Source: Polluticoccus soli
GTDB lineage: Bacteria > Bacteroidota > Bacteroidia > Chitinophagales > Chitinophagaceae
Assembly: GCF_029269745.1 (NCBI RefSeq)
Contig: NZ_JARJHT010000002.1
Coordinates: forward strand, 806,001 to 870,000
DNA: 64,000 nucleotides
Reading direction: 5' to 3'
Positions 51,673 through 61,471 of this stretch are shown piece after piece; within the stretch, counting starts at the first letter, position 1, and each line of letters starts with the position of its first letter. The notes beneath the pieces were generated by a model. It did no database searches and was not told where the DNA came from. It was given only the letters and a program-made list of their open reading frames with translations. The translations under genes were made by a program, and so were the position numbers.

Positions 51673-52941
51673 CTATTTTTTCATTGCGTCCATCTTGGCC
51701 TTCATTTCGTTGGCCTTATCCATTTTGTTTTGCCTTGTATATACTTGCTTCAGTGCCGAAAGTGATGACCAGTATGTGCTCTTATCATCGCTGCTCAGGC
51801 TAGCCAGTTTAGGCTCCAGTTGCATATATGCTTTTTCAAAGTATTGTGCCGATTGTTCGAAAGCTGCATTTGTTTTTGCGCTCAACTCATCGATCTTCTT
51901 TTTATCGGCTGCGGTGTTGCCATCTATTTTGTTCATGGCTGAGATGTATTCGCTAGCCTGGTTGAAATAGAACACGCCGGCGTTGAAGTTGTAATCTGCA
52001 CTGTTTGGAGCAGCTTTCAGCAGGTTGGTATAAGCGACATTTGCTTTTGCTATCAGGTCATCGTAGTTGGCTGGCTTAGGCAGTGCTTTACCTTGCGCAT
52101 CTTTAGGGAATGCCATGTTGGTATAAGCAGTTGCGATGTTAGCCAGGTAGTTGGCGTTAGAAGGATCTTTCGCAGCTGCGTCTTCCAGTTTTCTCAGGAA
52201 TTCATCCTGCTTGCCGGTACGGGTGTAGTAAGTAAGCTCTTCAACTTCCAGCGCCTTGTTGTTCGGATATGCTTTCCTACCCTCTTCTATCAATGCGATC
52301 ACTTCGCTCTCCTTGCCTTGCTTTTTGTAGATGTCTATAAGAGCGAGGTACACGTTCGGAGTCTGGATGATAGGGTTACCTTTCAGAGAAAGCAATACCG
52401 GCAACGCTTCGTCAGTTTTGTTGGCATTTACAGCGCTGTATGCACCAAACAGTTTTGCATTGGTAGCTATGGTATCGAAGTATTTGTCAGCAGCATACTT
52501 CTTTCCGCCGTCCAGTTCATGTATGCGTGCTACTTCTTTTGACGAAGCCAATGCATCTTCATACTTTTTTGCGTTGTAAGCATCTACCAGGTTATTGTAG
52601 TTCGAGAAGGCAATTCCCCTTAGTGCTTTGCCCACTGTTTCTTTTTCGTATTTAGGATCCAGCTCTACAACTTTAACGAAAGACTCAGTCGCTTTAGAAA
52701 GAGGCTGTGATGCTTTGTACTTCGGATCGTTCTGCATATCAAGCAGGATAGAACCGCGCACATACCATGTTTTCGGATTATCTTTTGTTGATGGATCAGC
52801 TGCTGCCTTCTCAATAAATTCAAGCGCCTTATCCAGTTCTTTATCAGACTGTGAGTTAAGCGCATTCTGTATGTTTATTTTCTGCGCCATAGCTGAAAAG
52901 CCCGCCGCCAAACACACTGCAGTTACAATGAATTTTTTCAT
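51673..52941 (-). CDS. Exported TPR-repeat protein
   Basis: A 422-residue exported protein. The ATG at 52941 (MKKFIVTAVCLAAGFSAMAQ) gives a signal peptide. The extension to 52992 is rejected. The mature sequence has several TPR-like helix pairs, such as DKALEFIEKAAADPS, YEDALASSKEVARIHE and PNVYLALIDIYKKQGKE, and a C-terminal segment (FEQSAQYFEKAYMQLEPK). It is separated from gyrA upstream by a terminator. A scaffold or stress role in the periplasm is inferred. No family name is assigned. Confidence 0.78.
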   Translation of the reverse strand: MKKFIVTAVCLAAGFSAMAQKINIQNALNSQSDKELDKALEFIEKAAADPSTKDNPKTWYVRGSILLDMQNDPKYKASQPLSKATESFVKVVELDPKYEKETVGKALRGIAFSNYNNLVDAYNAKKYEDALASSKEVARIHELDGGKKYAADKYFDTIATNAKLFGAYSAVNANKTDEALPVLLSLKGNPIIQTPNVYLALIDIYKKQGKESEVIALIEEGRKAYPNNKALEVEELTYYTRTGKQDEFLRKLEDAAAKDPSNANYLANIATAYTNMAFPKDAQGKALPKPANYDDLIAKANVAYTNLLKAAPNSADYNFNAGVFYFNQASEYISAMNKIDGNTAADKKKIDELSAKTNAAFEQSAQYFEKAYMQLEPKLASLSSDDKSTYWSSLSALKQVYTRQNKMDKANEMKAKMDAMKK

Positions 52942-52974
52942 TAATTGTATTTTAGAGATTGGATGTAAAATTAT

Positions 52975-53016
52975 AAAAACCGGATCTCTCAAGTGTTAAA
53001 TTGAGAGATCCGATCG
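52975..53016 (-). terminator. Terminator after gyrA
   Basis: Arms CGGATCTCTCAA and TTGAGAGATCCG with a short loop. On the minus strand it is followed by GTTTTTATAAT. It lies 25 bp past the gyrA stop and ahead of the TPR gene. Confidence 0.85.
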
Positions 53017-53040
53017 TTTTATTACCTGGAGGTTACAATA

Positions 53041-55695
53041 CTATTCTTCCGGTGCATCTTCTGGCGCAGGGTTCACATCTACGATACCTGCTGCTTCTTT
53101 ATCTTCTTCTCCTTCTACTTCCTGCTCCTCTATACGAGCAATAGCAGCTATCTCATCGCCGTCCTCAATGTTTATAAGTTTTACACCCTGTGTAGCACGG
53201 CCAGCTTCGCGAATGTCTGCAACACGCATGCGGATAGTGAGACCCGAGCGACACGTGATCATCAGATCATCTTTTTCTTCTACCGCCAGCAATCCGACAA
53301 GTGCACCGGTCTTTTCAGTGATATTGATCGTCTTCACACCTTTACCACCACGGTTGGTGATGCGATAAGATAGCGCATACAATTTCTCAATGCCTTCAGC
53401 GTCTGTGATCTTCACCGCTTTTTCTTTGTCTTCAGCGGTTGCATTTTCATCCAATGGTTCAATGAACGGAGTACGTTTACCAAGGCCACGTTCAGACACC
53501 ACGAGTATTTGTTTGGTAACATCGTCCTTCGACACACAAAGCATACCGATCACCTCGTCGTTGTTCTCATCAAGCTCGATACCGAATACACCAATAGCAC
53601 CACGGCCTGTTGTACGCACTTTGCCTTCTTCGAAACAGATAGCGCGGCCTGATTTCACAGCCATCATGATGAAGCTGTTACCGTCGGTCAATGATACATC
53701 CAGCAGCTGGTCGCCTTCCTGAACGGTGATCGCGTTGATACCATTCTGGCGCGGACGGCTGAAATCTTCAAGCGATGTTTTCTTGATAATACCTTGTTTG
53801 GTACACAGTACGATGCAGTGTTTCTGCACATACTCTTTGTCTTCAAGATTAGGTATGTCGATGATTGTACGGATCTTATCGTCTGTTGGCAGCTGTATCA
53901 GGTTCTGGATGGCACGGCCCTTCGCATTCCTGTCAGCTTCTGGTATTTCGTACACCTTCAACCAGTAGCAACGTCCCTTTTCTGTGAAAAACAGAAGCGT
54001 ATGGTGCGTTGAAGCTATGAACAGGTGTTCGATATAATCTTCATCGCGTGTACGTCCACCCATGGCACCACGGCCACCACGGCGTTGTGAGCGATATTCT
54101 GCAGCAGATGTACGTTTGATATAGCCAAGGTGAGAAACGGTGATAACCACGTCTTCTTCTTCGATCAGGTCCTCGATACGCATTTCGTTAGCGAGGTACT
54201 GTATCTCAGATTTACGGTCGTCGCCGAATTTCTTTTGTACATCCAGCAATTCGTCTTTAATGATCTGGTAGCGCAAACCTTCGTTTGCCAGTATCTCCCT
54301 GAAGTGAGCGATCTGTTTCATGATCTCAGCATGTTCTTCGCGGATCTTGTCGCGTTCCATGCCTGTCAGGCGTTGCAGGCGCAGTTCAAGCACCGCTTTA
54401 GCCTGTATCTCGGTCATACCGAACTTCTCGATCAGGCCTGTCTTAGCTTCATCCGGGTTCACAGAGTTGCGGATCAAAGCGATCACTTCATCCAGGTGGT
54501 CCAGCGCTATCAGGTAACCTTCCAATATGTGTGCACGCTTCTCAGCTTCGCGCAGTTCATACTGGGTACGACGAACGACTACTTCATGACGGAAGCCAAT
54601 GAATTCCGAGATCATGTCTTTCAGGTTCAGCGTACGCGGGCGGCCATTCACCAGCGCCACGTTGTTGATACCATAAGATGTTTGTAGCTCGCTGTATTTA
54701 TAAAGCTGATTGATGATAACCTGCGCAACAACATCTCGGCGCAGTTCCACCACGATACGGGTACCATCTTTATTTGATTCGTTGGCAACGTGTGTAATGC
54801 CTTCGATGATCTTGTTGTTAACAAGGTATCCTATCTTTTCAGCAAGGGCGTCGCGGCTCACCTGGTAAGGAACTTCGGTAATAACGATCTGCTCTTTGCC
54901 CGATTTCATTGTTTCCACGTTTACACGGCCACGCAGCACTACCCTGCCTCGACCTGTGTGCATACCGGCTTTGATACCTTCGATACCGAAGATGATACCA
55001 CCAGTTGGGAAATCAGGCGCCTTCACGAACTTCATCAGTTCGTCTATGGTTATCTCTTTATTGTCGATGTAAGCAACACAGCCGTCAATAACCTCGCTCA
55101 GGTTGTGCGGCATCATGTTGGTCGCCATACCTACGGCGATGCCAGATGAACCATTTACCAGCAATTGAGGAATGCGCGTAGGCATTACGGTAGGCTCCTG
55201 TAAAGAGTCATCGAAGTTGAGTGTGAAATCAACTGTCTCTTTATCAAGGTCTTCCATCATGCTTTCGCCGAGACGTTGCAGACGAGCCTCAGTGTAACGC
55301 ATAGCCGCCGGTCCGTCACCGTCCTGCGATCCATAGTTACCCTGGCCATCTACCAGCATGTAGCGCATGCTCCATGGCTGCGCCATACGCACCATGGCGT
55401 CGTACACAGACGAGTCACCGTGCGGGTGGTATTTACCAAGAACCTCACCTACGATACGGGCAGATTTCTTATAAGGCTTGTTATAATTGATGCCCAGTTC
55501 GTGCATGGCGTACAAAACGCGGCGGTGAACCGGTTTCAAACCATCACGAACATCCGGAAGCGCACGGCCAACGATCACCGACATCGAATAGTCGATGTAG
55601 GCCGTTTTCATTTGCTCTTCTATGTTTACTTGGATGATCTTGTTGGAATCGTTGGAATTGTCCTGGGGCGTTAAATCCTGGTTGGTTTGATCCAT
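53041..55695 (-). CDS. gyrA: DNA gyrase subunit A
   Basis: The 884-residue breakage-reunion subunit of gyrase. The catalytic Tyr is in [10 protein letters not shown] (Tyr134). The quinolone region reads [10 protein letters not shown], with Ser95 and Asp99 (E. coli Ser83 and Asp87 equivalents) unchanged. The GyrA-box QRRGGRG near residue 534 marks it as gyrase rather than topoisomerase IV, and six beta-propeller blades follow. The C-terminus is acidic. A strong -7 box (TATATTTGC) lies 26 bp upstream. The N-terminus has about 20 extra polar residues, common in Bacteroidota. gyrB is not in the window. Confidence 0.97.
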   Translation of the reverse strand: MDQTNQDLTPQDNSNDSNKIIQVNIEEQMKTAYIDYSMSVIVGRALPDVRDGLKPVHRRVLYAMHELGINYNKPYKKSARIVGEVLGKYHPHGDSSVYDAMVRMAQPWSMRYMLVDGQGNYGSQDGDGPAAMRYTEARLQRLGESMMEDLDKETVDFTLNFDDSLQEPTVMPTRIPQLLVNGSSGIAVGMATNMMPHNLSEVIDGCVAYIDNKEITIDELMKFVKAPDFPTGGIIFGIEGIKAGMHTGRGRVVLRGRVNVETMKSGKEQIVITEVPYQVSRDALAEKIGYLVNNKIIEGITHVANESNKDGTRIVVELRRDVVAQVIINQLYKYSELQTSYGINNVALVNGRPRTLNLKDMISEFIGFRHEVVVRRTQYELREAEKRAHILEGYLIALDHLDEVIALIRNSVNPDEAKTGLIEKFGMTEIQAKAVLELRLQRLTGMERDKIREEHAEIMKQIAHFREILANEGLRYQIIKDELLDVQKKFGDDRKSEIQYLANEMRIEDLIEEEDVVITVSHLGYIKRTSAAEYRSQRRGGRGAMGGRTRDEDYIEHLFIASTHHTLLFFTEKGRCYWLKVYEIPEADRNAKGRAIQNLIQLPTDDKIRTIIDIPNLEDKEYVQKHCIVLCTKQGIIKKTSLEDFSRPRQNGINAITVQEGDQLLDVSLTDGNSFIMMAVKSGRAICFEEGKVRTTGRGAIGVFGIELDENNDEVIGMLCVSKDDVTKQILVVSERGLGKRTPFIEPLDENATAEDKEKAVKITDAEGIEKLYALSYRITNRGGKGVKTINITEKTGALVGLLAVEEKDDLMITCRSGLTIRMRVADIREAGRATQGVKLINIEDGDEIAAIARIEEQEVEGEEDKEAAGIVDVNPAPEDAPEE

Positions 55696-55720
55696 AAATG
55701 GGCGTTAAAAAAAAGATGTG

Positions 55721-55728
55721 CAAATATA
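55721..55728 (-). promoter_or_regulatory. Promoter -7 box for gyrA
   Basis: Minus-strand TATATTTGC, an exact match to TAnnTTTG, 26 bp before the ATG. Confidence 0.6.
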
Positions 55729-55787
55729 ACGAAAAACAGGCGGGAAACCGAGGAGAAAGCTATTCACACATGTGGATTTTAACAGGG

Positions 55788-56219
55788 TTATGGCTTCTTA
55801 AGTACTGCCACGGTAAGCCTGCTGACACATACCAGTTTTTCAGCCTCGTCCCTGATCTTGATGTCCCAGACATGCGTTGTGGCTCCGACATGCAAAGGCT
55901 CCACGGTTGCAGTTACCATCCCATCCCGTTTGCCGCGTAGGTGGTTGCAGTTGATCTCTATGCCAACACATATTTGTTTTTCCTTATTGATACACAGCGA
56001 TGAAGCGACACTTCCAACCGTTTCGGCAAGGGCAGCCGATGCACCACCGTGCAGCAGACCGTACGGCTGCCTTGTAAGGTCGGCAACAGGCATAGTAGCT
56101 TTAAGATAATTCTCGCCAACCTCGGTAAACCGTATTTGCAGCACCTCAGCCATTGTATTAGAAGATAATAAATTAAGTTCCTCAACTAATATGTTTTCAT
56201 TTCTCCATATTTTTTTCAT
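55788..56219 (-). CDS. PaaI-family hotdog thioesterase
   Basis: A 143-residue single hotdog-fold thioesterase. The catalytic region reads YGLLHGGASAALAETVGS, with the Asp/Glu pattern (HGG...E) of the PaaI group, and GIEINCNHLRG forms the dimer strand. No signal peptide is present. It probably hydrolyses an aromatic- or acyl-CoA; in other bacteria relatives act in phenylacetate or menaquinone pathways, not resolved here. It lies upstream of gyrA on the same strand, with an alternative internal start at 56153. Confidence 0.85.
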   Translation of the reverse strand: MKKIWRNENILVEELNLLSSNTMAEVLQIRFTEVGENYLKATMPVADLTRQPYGLLHGGASAALAETVGSVASSLCINKEKQICVGIEINCNHLRGKRDGMVTATVEPLHVGATTHVWDIKIRDEAEKLVCVSRLTVAVLKKP

Positions 56220-56336
56220 ATTGTATAAAGCATTGTATGCATGTGAAAAAGATAAATTATTGTATTTTTTTTAATAAATCGTCAATACTAGTACTTTTGA
56301 GTGGAATTTAATTGTACCATTTTTTAGTAAGATTAA

Positions 56337-57668
56337 ATGCGGACCATACTGGTAGCCGGCGCCGGAAAATCTTCCATTTATTTAATTCAGTACCTGCTAT
56401 CACACGCACCTAGAAATAAATGGAAAGTTATTGTAGCCGACGGAAGTGCCGAAGCTATTTCGGAGAAAATAAACGATAGTCCCTACGCCGAAAAAGCGGT
56501 TATTGACATAACCAATCGGGCGCAGCGGGAACCTCTTGTCCAACAAGCAGATATAGTCGTATCGCTGATGCCCCCGCATTTGCATATCGAGTTGGCGAAG
56601 GATTGTCTTAAATTCAAGAAAAACTTAATAACGTCCTCCTATATTTCCCCGGAAATGAAGGAGATGGATGCAGCCGTTAAGGAAGCTGGGCTAATGTTTA
56701 TGTGCGAAATGGGACTCGATCCCGGTATCGACCACATGACCGCTAACCAGATCATCCACAGCATACAGCGTGTAGCGGCAGTTATTACATCATTCAAATC
56801 TTATTGCGGCGGACTCGTCGCTCCTGAATCGGACGATAACCCCTGGCATTATAAGTTCAGCTGGAACCCGAGGAACATTGTTACAGCCGGTAAAGGCGGT
56901 GCCAAATACCTGCTGAATGGTAAAGAGGTAGACGTTCCTTACGAGAAGATCTTCGACAACAACAAGAAGATAAAAGTAGAAGGTCTTGGCTCGCTGGCAT
57001 ATTATCCCAACCGGGATTCAATGCGTTACCTCGATCTGTACGACGTTCCGGATATCAAGACTTTCTTGCGGGCTACTCTTAGGCACCCTTCATTCTGCAA
57101 GGGCTGGCAGGCCGTAGTTAACCTGGGTCTAACCGACGAACAGGATCGCATTGACGCAAGCGGCTTCAGCTATGCCAAATGGCTAAAAGGTAAAACAGCC
57201 TATGGTAATGGTGTTACACTCCAGGAGCATGTGGCTAAAACACTGAACATGGAACAGGGTGAGAAGCTGGTGCAGATGCTGGATAATCTTGGTCTTTTTT
57301 GCGAAGATGAATTAAAAGACCTCAAAGCCGCCACATCTGCCGACGTGTTACTGAACATACTCCTTGCCAAATGGGAAATGAAACCTACTGACAGGGACAT
57401 GGTAGTGATGCAACACGAAGTAGAATACCTGCACAAAGGCAAAAAGATAAACCTGACCAGCGCCATGGTACTGAAGGGCGAAAACCGTGAACACTCTGCT
57501 ATGGCAAAAACGGTTGGCCTGCCTATGGGAATATTGGCACGAATGGTGCTGAATAACAAGATAGTTCCGCCAAAGGGCGTGCTGATACCAAACCAACCCT
57601 CAGTGTACAAGCCGGTGCTGACCGAATTACAACATCATGGTATTGGTTTTACAGAAACAGTAGAATAG
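56337..57668 (+). CDS. Saccharopine dehydrogenase-like protein
   Basis: A 443-residue NAD(P)-binding protein of the saccharopine dehydrogenase family. The Rossmann start ILVAGAGKSSIYLIQYLL is followed by the domain with GLMFMCEMGLDPGIDHMTANQI (about residues 118-140), typical of the saccharopine reductase branch. The C-terminal about 180 residues complete the fold. It may act in lysine degradation or synthesis, but adjacent lysine genes are absent, so specificity is uncertain. A hairpin terminator follows. Confidence 0.85.
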   Translation: MRTILVAGAGKSSIYLIQYLLSHAPRNKWKVIVADGSAEAISEKINDSPYAEKAVIDITNRAQREPLVQQADIVVSLMPPHLHIELAKDCLKFKKNLITSSYISPEMKEMDAAVKEAGLMFMCEMGLDPGIDHMTANQIIHSIQRVAAVITSFKSYCGGLVAPESDDNPWHYKFSWNPRNIVTAGKGGAKYLLNGKEVDVPYEKIFDNNKKIKVEGLGSLAYYPNRDSMRYLDLYDVPDIKTFLRATLRHPSFCKGWQAVVNLGLTDEQDRIDASGFSYAKWLKGKTAYGNGVTLQEHVAKTLNMEQGEKLVQMLDNLGLFCEDELKDLKAATSADVLLNILLAKWEMKPTDRDMVVMQHEVEYLHKGKKINLTSAMVLKGENREHSAMAKTVGLPMGILARMVLNNKIVPPKGVLIPNQPSVYKPVLTELQHHGIGFTETVE

Positions 57669-57695
57669 ACCACCTAACAGATAACAAAACAAAAG

Positions 57696-57727
57696 AGAAA
57701 TGCCGGCTTCTGCCGGCATTTTTTATT
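57696..57727. terminator. Bidirectional terminator
   Basis: AAATGCCGGC and GCCGGCATTT arms around a TTCT loop with a long T-run, lying between the saccharopine dehydrogenase-like gene and convergent smpB. Confidence 0.9.
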
Positions 57728-58169
57728 TCAAGTAACGTTTCATTTCTCTTTCAGCATCTCGCGATTTTATGCTTTCCCGCTTATCGTGCTGTTTCTTACC
57801 CTTGCCCAGTCCAATCTCCACCTTTGCATAGCCTTTGTCATTGATGAAAACAGCCAGTGGTACGATGGTCAAACCTTTCTCTTTCATCTTATTTCCCCAC
57901 TTGGCCAGCTCACGTTTGTTCAGCAATAGCTTACGTTCTCGTATCGGGTCGTGGCCTGCATAACCTGCATTTACATATTCGGCAATGTGCAGGCTTTTTA
58001 TCCAGAGCTCTCCTTTATTAAAGAAACAATAGCTGTCGTTAAAGCTCACTTTGCCATTGCGCACAGACTTGATCTCCGAACCGGTAAGCATAATGCCCGC
58101 AGTGAGTTTGTCTTCAATGGCATACTCAAAGGTGGCAGGTCGGTTCTTTATATAGACTTTATCGGACAA
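57723..58169 (-). CDS. smpB: SsrA-binding protein SmpB
   Basis: A 148-residue partner of tmRNA for rescue of stalled ribosomes. The family block KVYIKNRPATFEYAIEDK is at the N-terminus, LTGSEIKSVRNGKVSFNDSY follows, and the C-terminal basic helix (GKKQHDKRESIKSRDAEREMKR) matches SmpB. The frame starts with TTG; no upstream in-frame ATG gives a better start, and the family begins at this residue. It follows accD by 43 bp on the same strand. The tmRNA gene itself is not in the window. Confidence 0.95.
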   Translation of the reverse strand: MSDKVYIKNRPATFEYAIEDKLTAGIMLTGSEIKSVRNGKVSFNDSYCFFNKGELWIKSLHIAEYVNAGYAGHDPIRERKLLLNKRELAKWGNKMKEKGLTIVPLAVFINDKGYAKVEIGLGKGKKQHDKRESIKSRDAEREMKRYLK

Positions 58170-58212
58170 ATCTTAGATCAAAAAGGTAAAATACAATTGG
58201 CAAAATCATGCC

Positions 58213-59061
58213 TTACTTCTTCACGTACCAGTCTATCACGTTCACCAGTTTTTCTTTCAGGTTCTGGCGTGTTATTATGAAATCGAGGAAGCCATGTTCC
58301 AGCAGGAACTCAGAACGCTGGAAGCCCGCAGGCAGGTCTTTCTTGATGGTTTCTTTAATAACCCTGGGACCAGCAAAACCAATCAGCGCTTTAGGCTCCG
58401 CGATATTGATATCACCCAGCATAGCGTACGATGCTGTAACACCACCGGTTGTCGGGTCAGTCATCAGCGATATATAGGGCAGTTGCGCTTTAGCCAGGCG
58501 GGTAAGTTTAGCCGAAGTCTTAGCCATCTGCATCAGCGAGAAGGCACTTTCCATCATACGTGCACCACCCGATTTCGAGATGATCATGAAAGGCATCTTG
58601 TTCTTGATCGCATAGTCTATGCCCCTGCTTATCTTCTCACCCACTACCGAACCCATTGAACCACCAATGAAATTGAAGTTCATACAGGCTACTACCAGCG
58701 ACCTGCCATCCAGCTTGCCTACACCTACGGTCATGGCATCTTTCAGTTCGGTATTCTTTTGTGCGTCTACTATACGGTTCTTATATGGCTTCAGATCCAC
58801 AAAGCCCAGCTCGTCTTTCGGGCCGATATTTTCGAACAGCAACTCAGGCTCTTCGTCAAACAATATCTGGAAATATTCTTTCGCGTTGATGCGGTGGTGG
58901 TAGTTACACTTAGGACAAACGTGGTAGTGGTCTTCCAGTTCCTTCGCTGTCAAGGTTGCTTTACACTCCGGGCATTTGTTCCAAAGCCCGTCTGGTGCCT
59001 CTTTCTTTTCCTCTGTTGTGGTCGATATCCCTTTCTTTATTCTGCGAAACCAGGTTGACAT
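58213..59061 (-). CDS. accD: Acetyl-CoA carboxylase carboxyltransferase subunit beta
   Basis: AccD forms, with AccA, the carboxyltransferase that makes malonyl-CoA for fatty acid synthesis. The 282-residue protein has the N-terminal zinc ribbon (Cys30, Cys33, Cys49, Cys52). Its crotonase-type domain includes [20 protein letters not shown] and the acetyl-CoA site near [20 protein letters not shown]. The length is normal. A good -7 box (TATCTTTG) lies at 59124. It precedes smpB. Confidence 0.95.
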   Translation of the reverse strand: MSTWFRRIKKGISTTTEEKKEAPDGLWNKCPECKATLTAKELEDHYHVCPKCNYHHRINAKEYFQILFDEEPELLFENIGPKDELGFVDLKPYKNRIVDAQKNTELKDAMTVGVGKLDGRSLVVACMNFNFIGGSMGSVVGEKISRGIDYAIKNKMPFMIISKSGGARMMESAFSLMQMAKTSAKLTRLAKAQLPYISLMTDPTTGGVTASYAMLGDINIAEPKALIGFAGPRVIKETIKKDLPAGFQRSEFLLEHGFLDFIITRQNLKEKLVNVIDWYVKK

Positions 59062-59123
59062 AAGTCTTTGAATTAGTTAAGAATTGTTTTCTTGTGCTCG
59101 CTCTTTGTTTCAACTACAGCCGT

Positions 59124-59131
59124 CAAAGATA
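59124..59131 (-). promoter_or_regulatory. Promoter -7 box for accD
   Basis: Minus-strand TATCTTTG, an exact TAnnTTTG match, about 63 bp before the accD ATG. Confidence 0.55.
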
Positions 59132-59209
59132 CGGTGCGGAATCTCCAAAAAGCAAAATTCACACTTGATGAATATTGAATTCCGAAATTTGATCTTTAAA
59201 TTTTGGGAT

Positions 59210-60145
59210 TTACTCGGCTATCTCCCCCCCTTTACCCGACAATAAGTAGATGACTGCCATACGAATGGCTACGCCGTTCTCTACCTGGTCGAGGATGATA
59301 GATTGTTTGCTATCCGCTACGTCTGAGTTCAGCTCTACGCCGCGGTTGATGGGGCCGGGGTGCATGATGACGATGTTTTTCTGCAGGCTGTCCAACATGT
59401 CCCTGTTCACACCATAATACAATGCGTATTCACGCAGGGTTGAGAACAGTGGTTTGTGCTGGCGCTCCAGCTGTATGCGCAGCACGTTGGCTACGTCGCA
59501 CCATTCCAGCGCTTTTTTGATATTGTATTCTACTCTTACTCCGAGGTCTTGTATGTGCTTGGGTATCAACGTTGGCGGACCGGCTACCGTAACTTCTGCT
59601 CCAAGTTTATTGAGGCAGAATATATTACTCAGCGCAACGCGCGAGTGCATGATGTCACCCAGTATCGCTACTCTTTTACCTTTTACATCACCCAGCCTTT
59701 CCCTTATAGAATAAGCATCGAGCAGCGCCTGTGTAGGGTGTTCGTTGATGCCGTCGCCCGCATTTACTATACTGGCATCTATATGATTGGCCAAAAACCA
59801 CGGCGCCCCGCTTGCCGAATGGCGCATCACCACCATATCCACTTTCATGGCCAGTATGTTGTTTACTGTATCTATCAGCGTTTCGCCTTTAGATACTGAC
59901 GAACCTGAGGCCGAAAAATTCACAACATCGGCACCCAGCCTTTTCTCAGCCAGTTCAAACGATATACGGGTGCGTGTAGAATTTTCGAAAAATATATTGG
60001 CAATGGTGGTATCGCGCAGCGTTGGCACTTTTTTGATCGGACGCTGCAATACCTGCTTGAAATTATCCGCCGTCCTGAAGATCGTTTCAATATCTTCCGG
60101 CTGTAGTTCTTTAATTCCAAGTAAGTGTTTTACCGATAGCGACAT
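59210..60145 (-). CDS. pyrB: Aspartate carbamoyltransferase catalytic chain
   Basis: A 311-residue transferase joining carbamoyl phosphate and aspartate, the committed step of pyrimidine synthesis. The carbamoyl phosphate motif is STRTR (residues 56-60). The HPTQALLDAYSI and GDIMHSRVALSN blocks of the aspartate-side domain are also clear. No regulatory chain gene (pyrI) is nearby. It follows pyrR by 15 bp on the same strand and is thus an operon with it. Confidence 0.96.
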   Translation of the reverse strand: MSLSVKHLLGIKELQPEDIETIFRTADNFKQVLQRPIKKVPTLRDTTIANIFFENSTRTRISFELAEKRLGADVVNFSASGSSVSKGETLIDTVNNILAMKVDMVVMRHSASGAPWFLANHIDASIVNAGDGINEHPTQALLDAYSIRERLGDVKGKRVAILGDIMHSRVALSNIFCLNKLGAEVTVAGPPTLIPKHIQDLGVRVEYNIKKALEWCDVANVLRIQLERQHKPLFSTLREYALYYGVNRDMLDSLQKNIVIMHPGPINRGVELNSDVADSKQSIILDQVENGVAIRMAVIYLLSGKGGEIAE

Positions 60146-60160
60146 GCGTTTGTTTTAATA

Positions 60161-60688
60161 TTATTGATCAATGAGCACCACTTCGTCTCTTTCATCTTTT
60201 TCCTTCCAGTACACTTTCACCTTCTGCGTGTTCACAGTATCCACCGTCAGGCCAACATAGTCAGGCTGTATCGGCAACTCGCGGCTGAAGCGGCGGTCTA
60301 TCAACACCATCAGTTCCACGTCCTGGGCACGACCAAAGTCCAACAATGCGTCCATGGCTGAGCGTATGGTACGGCCGGTAAACAGCACATCGTCTATCAG
60401 CACCACTTTGCGACCCTCTACGCTGAAGCGTATATCGGTCTCATTTGGCACTATTACAGCGCCCTGATGCACGTCGTCACGGTAGAAGGTAATATCCATC
60501 TTTCCGTAATCTATCCGCTGGCCAGTGATCTGTTTTACCATGGTGGCGATACGGTCCGACAGCCAGATGCCGCGCGGCTGGATGCCGACAATTGCTGTTT
60601 CCTTAAAATCGAGGTGGTTTTCTATCAACTGGTGCGCAAGACGCATGAGCGTGATATTCAGTTGATTATGATCGAGCAGGGTCTTCAA
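60161..60688 (-). CDS. pyrR: Bifunctional pyr operon regulator/uracil phosphoribosyltransferase PyrR
   Basis: A 175-residue phosphoribosyltransferase-fold protein with the PRPP loop VVLIDDVLFTGRTIR (about 95-109) and the QPRGIWLSDRI block. It regulates pyrimidine genes in some bacteria and can act as uracil phosphoribosyltransferase. The start is TTG (KTLLDHNQLN follows), matching the family N-terminus. pyrB follows after 15 bp. A -7 box lies 18 bp upstream. No attenuator hairpin was recognised in the leader, so RNA-binding control of this operon is not supported here. Confidence 0.92.
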   Translation of the reverse strand: MKTLLDHNQLNITLMRLAHQLIENHLDFKETAIVGIQPRGIWLSDRIATMVKQITGQRIDYGKMDITFYRDDVHQGAVIVPNETDIRFSVEGRKVVLIDDVLFTGRTIRSAMDALLDFGRAQDVELMVLIDRRFSRELPIQPDYVGLTVDTVNTQKVKVYWKEKDERDEVVLIDQ

Positions 60689-60705
60689 GACTGCATTGAT
60701 TTCGG

Positions 60706-60713
60706 CAAAAATA
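60706..60713 (-). promoter_or_regulatory. Promoter -7 box for pyrR-pyrB
   Basis: Minus-strand TATTTTTG, an exact TAnnTTTG match, 18 bp before the TTG start of pyrR. The short leader leaves no room for an attenuator. Confidence 0.5.
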
Positions 60714-60808
60714 ACATTCTGCGGCCGATTTTCTTAGTACCGTGGAAAAATGTTGCTCATCCACAGCTATTGACACAAAACGACATACATTTATATACAA
60801 ACTCATCT

Positions 60809-61468
60809 ATGCCATTCAAAACGATCGTTACCGGGGCCACCGGCATGGTAGGCGAAGGTGTTATGCTCGAGTGCCTGCTCCACCCCGATGTTTCTGAGGT
60901 GCTTATTGTTAACCGCCGTCCATCGGGTTTCAGCCACCCCAAACTGAAGGAGATCGTCCACAAAGATTTCTTCGACTTGTCTCCAATTGCACATGAATTG
61001 ACCGGCTATGATGCCTGTTTCTTCTGCCTGGGGGTTACGTCTATCGGCAAGAACGAAGAAGAGTATACCAAATACACCCACACGCTCACCATGCACTTTG
61101 CCGAAACAGTAGCTGCCCGTAACCCCGACATGACATTTTGCTACGTGTCTGGTTCCGGTACCGACAGCACCGAAAAAGGCCGCGTGATGTGGGCAAGAGT
61201 AAAGGGCAGAACCGAGAATGATTTGGCTAAGATGTTCAAAAAGTTTTATGCCTTCCGCCCCGGTTTTATGAAACCAACACCCGGGCAAAAGAACGCGCTC
61301 AGCTTTTACAAGTACGTCAACTGGATGTTCCCAATACTCAGGAACCTGATGCCGAAACTCGCGTGCACACTCAAAGAGGTGGGCATTGCGATGATACATA
61401 CAGTAACCAAAGGTTACGAAAAGAAAACACTGGAAGTGACTGATATAGTTGAACTGGCCAAACGATAG
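60809..61468 (+). CDS. NAD(P)-binding atypical SDR/epimerase-like protein
   Basis: A 219-residue Rossmann protein. The ATG at 60809 (MPFKTIVTGATGMVGEG) is the natural start, giving the GATGMVG dinucleotide loop at residues 9-15. A longer frame to 60467 overlaps pyrR and is rejected. The Tyr-x-x-x-Lys catalytic pair of classic SDRs is not evident; YVSGSGTDS is the corresponding strand. It therefore looks like an NmrA- or HTATIP2-type atypical member. It is divergent from pyrR and 3 bp ahead of a methyltransferase gene. Confidence 0.85.
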   Translation: MPFKTIVTGATGMVGEGVMLECLLHPDVSEVLIVNRRPSGFSHPKLKEIVHKDFFDLSPIAHELTGYDACFFCLGVTSIGKNEEEYTKYTHTLTMHFAETVAARNPDMTFCYVSGSGTDSTEKGRVMWARVKGRTENDLAKMFKKFYAFRPGFMKPTPGQKNALSFYKYVNWMFPILRNLMPKLACTLKEVGIAMIHTVTKGYEKKTLEVTDIVELAKR

Positions 61469-61471
61469 ACA

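Noticed and set aside
54130-54687. Plus-strand 185-codon frame
   Set aside because: Antisense to gyrA; no promoter or domain pattern.
55405-55435. Quinolone-resistance change in gyrA
   Set aside because: Ser95 and Asp99, the key positions, are the usual residues.
60467-60808. Upstream extension of the NAD(P)-binding gene
   Set aside because: It overlaps pyrR and would place 114 unrelated residues before the GATGMVG loop.
60689-60808. PyrR-binding attenuator before pyrR
   Set aside because: The -7 box leaves only a short leader and no antiterminator/terminator hairpin pair is visible.
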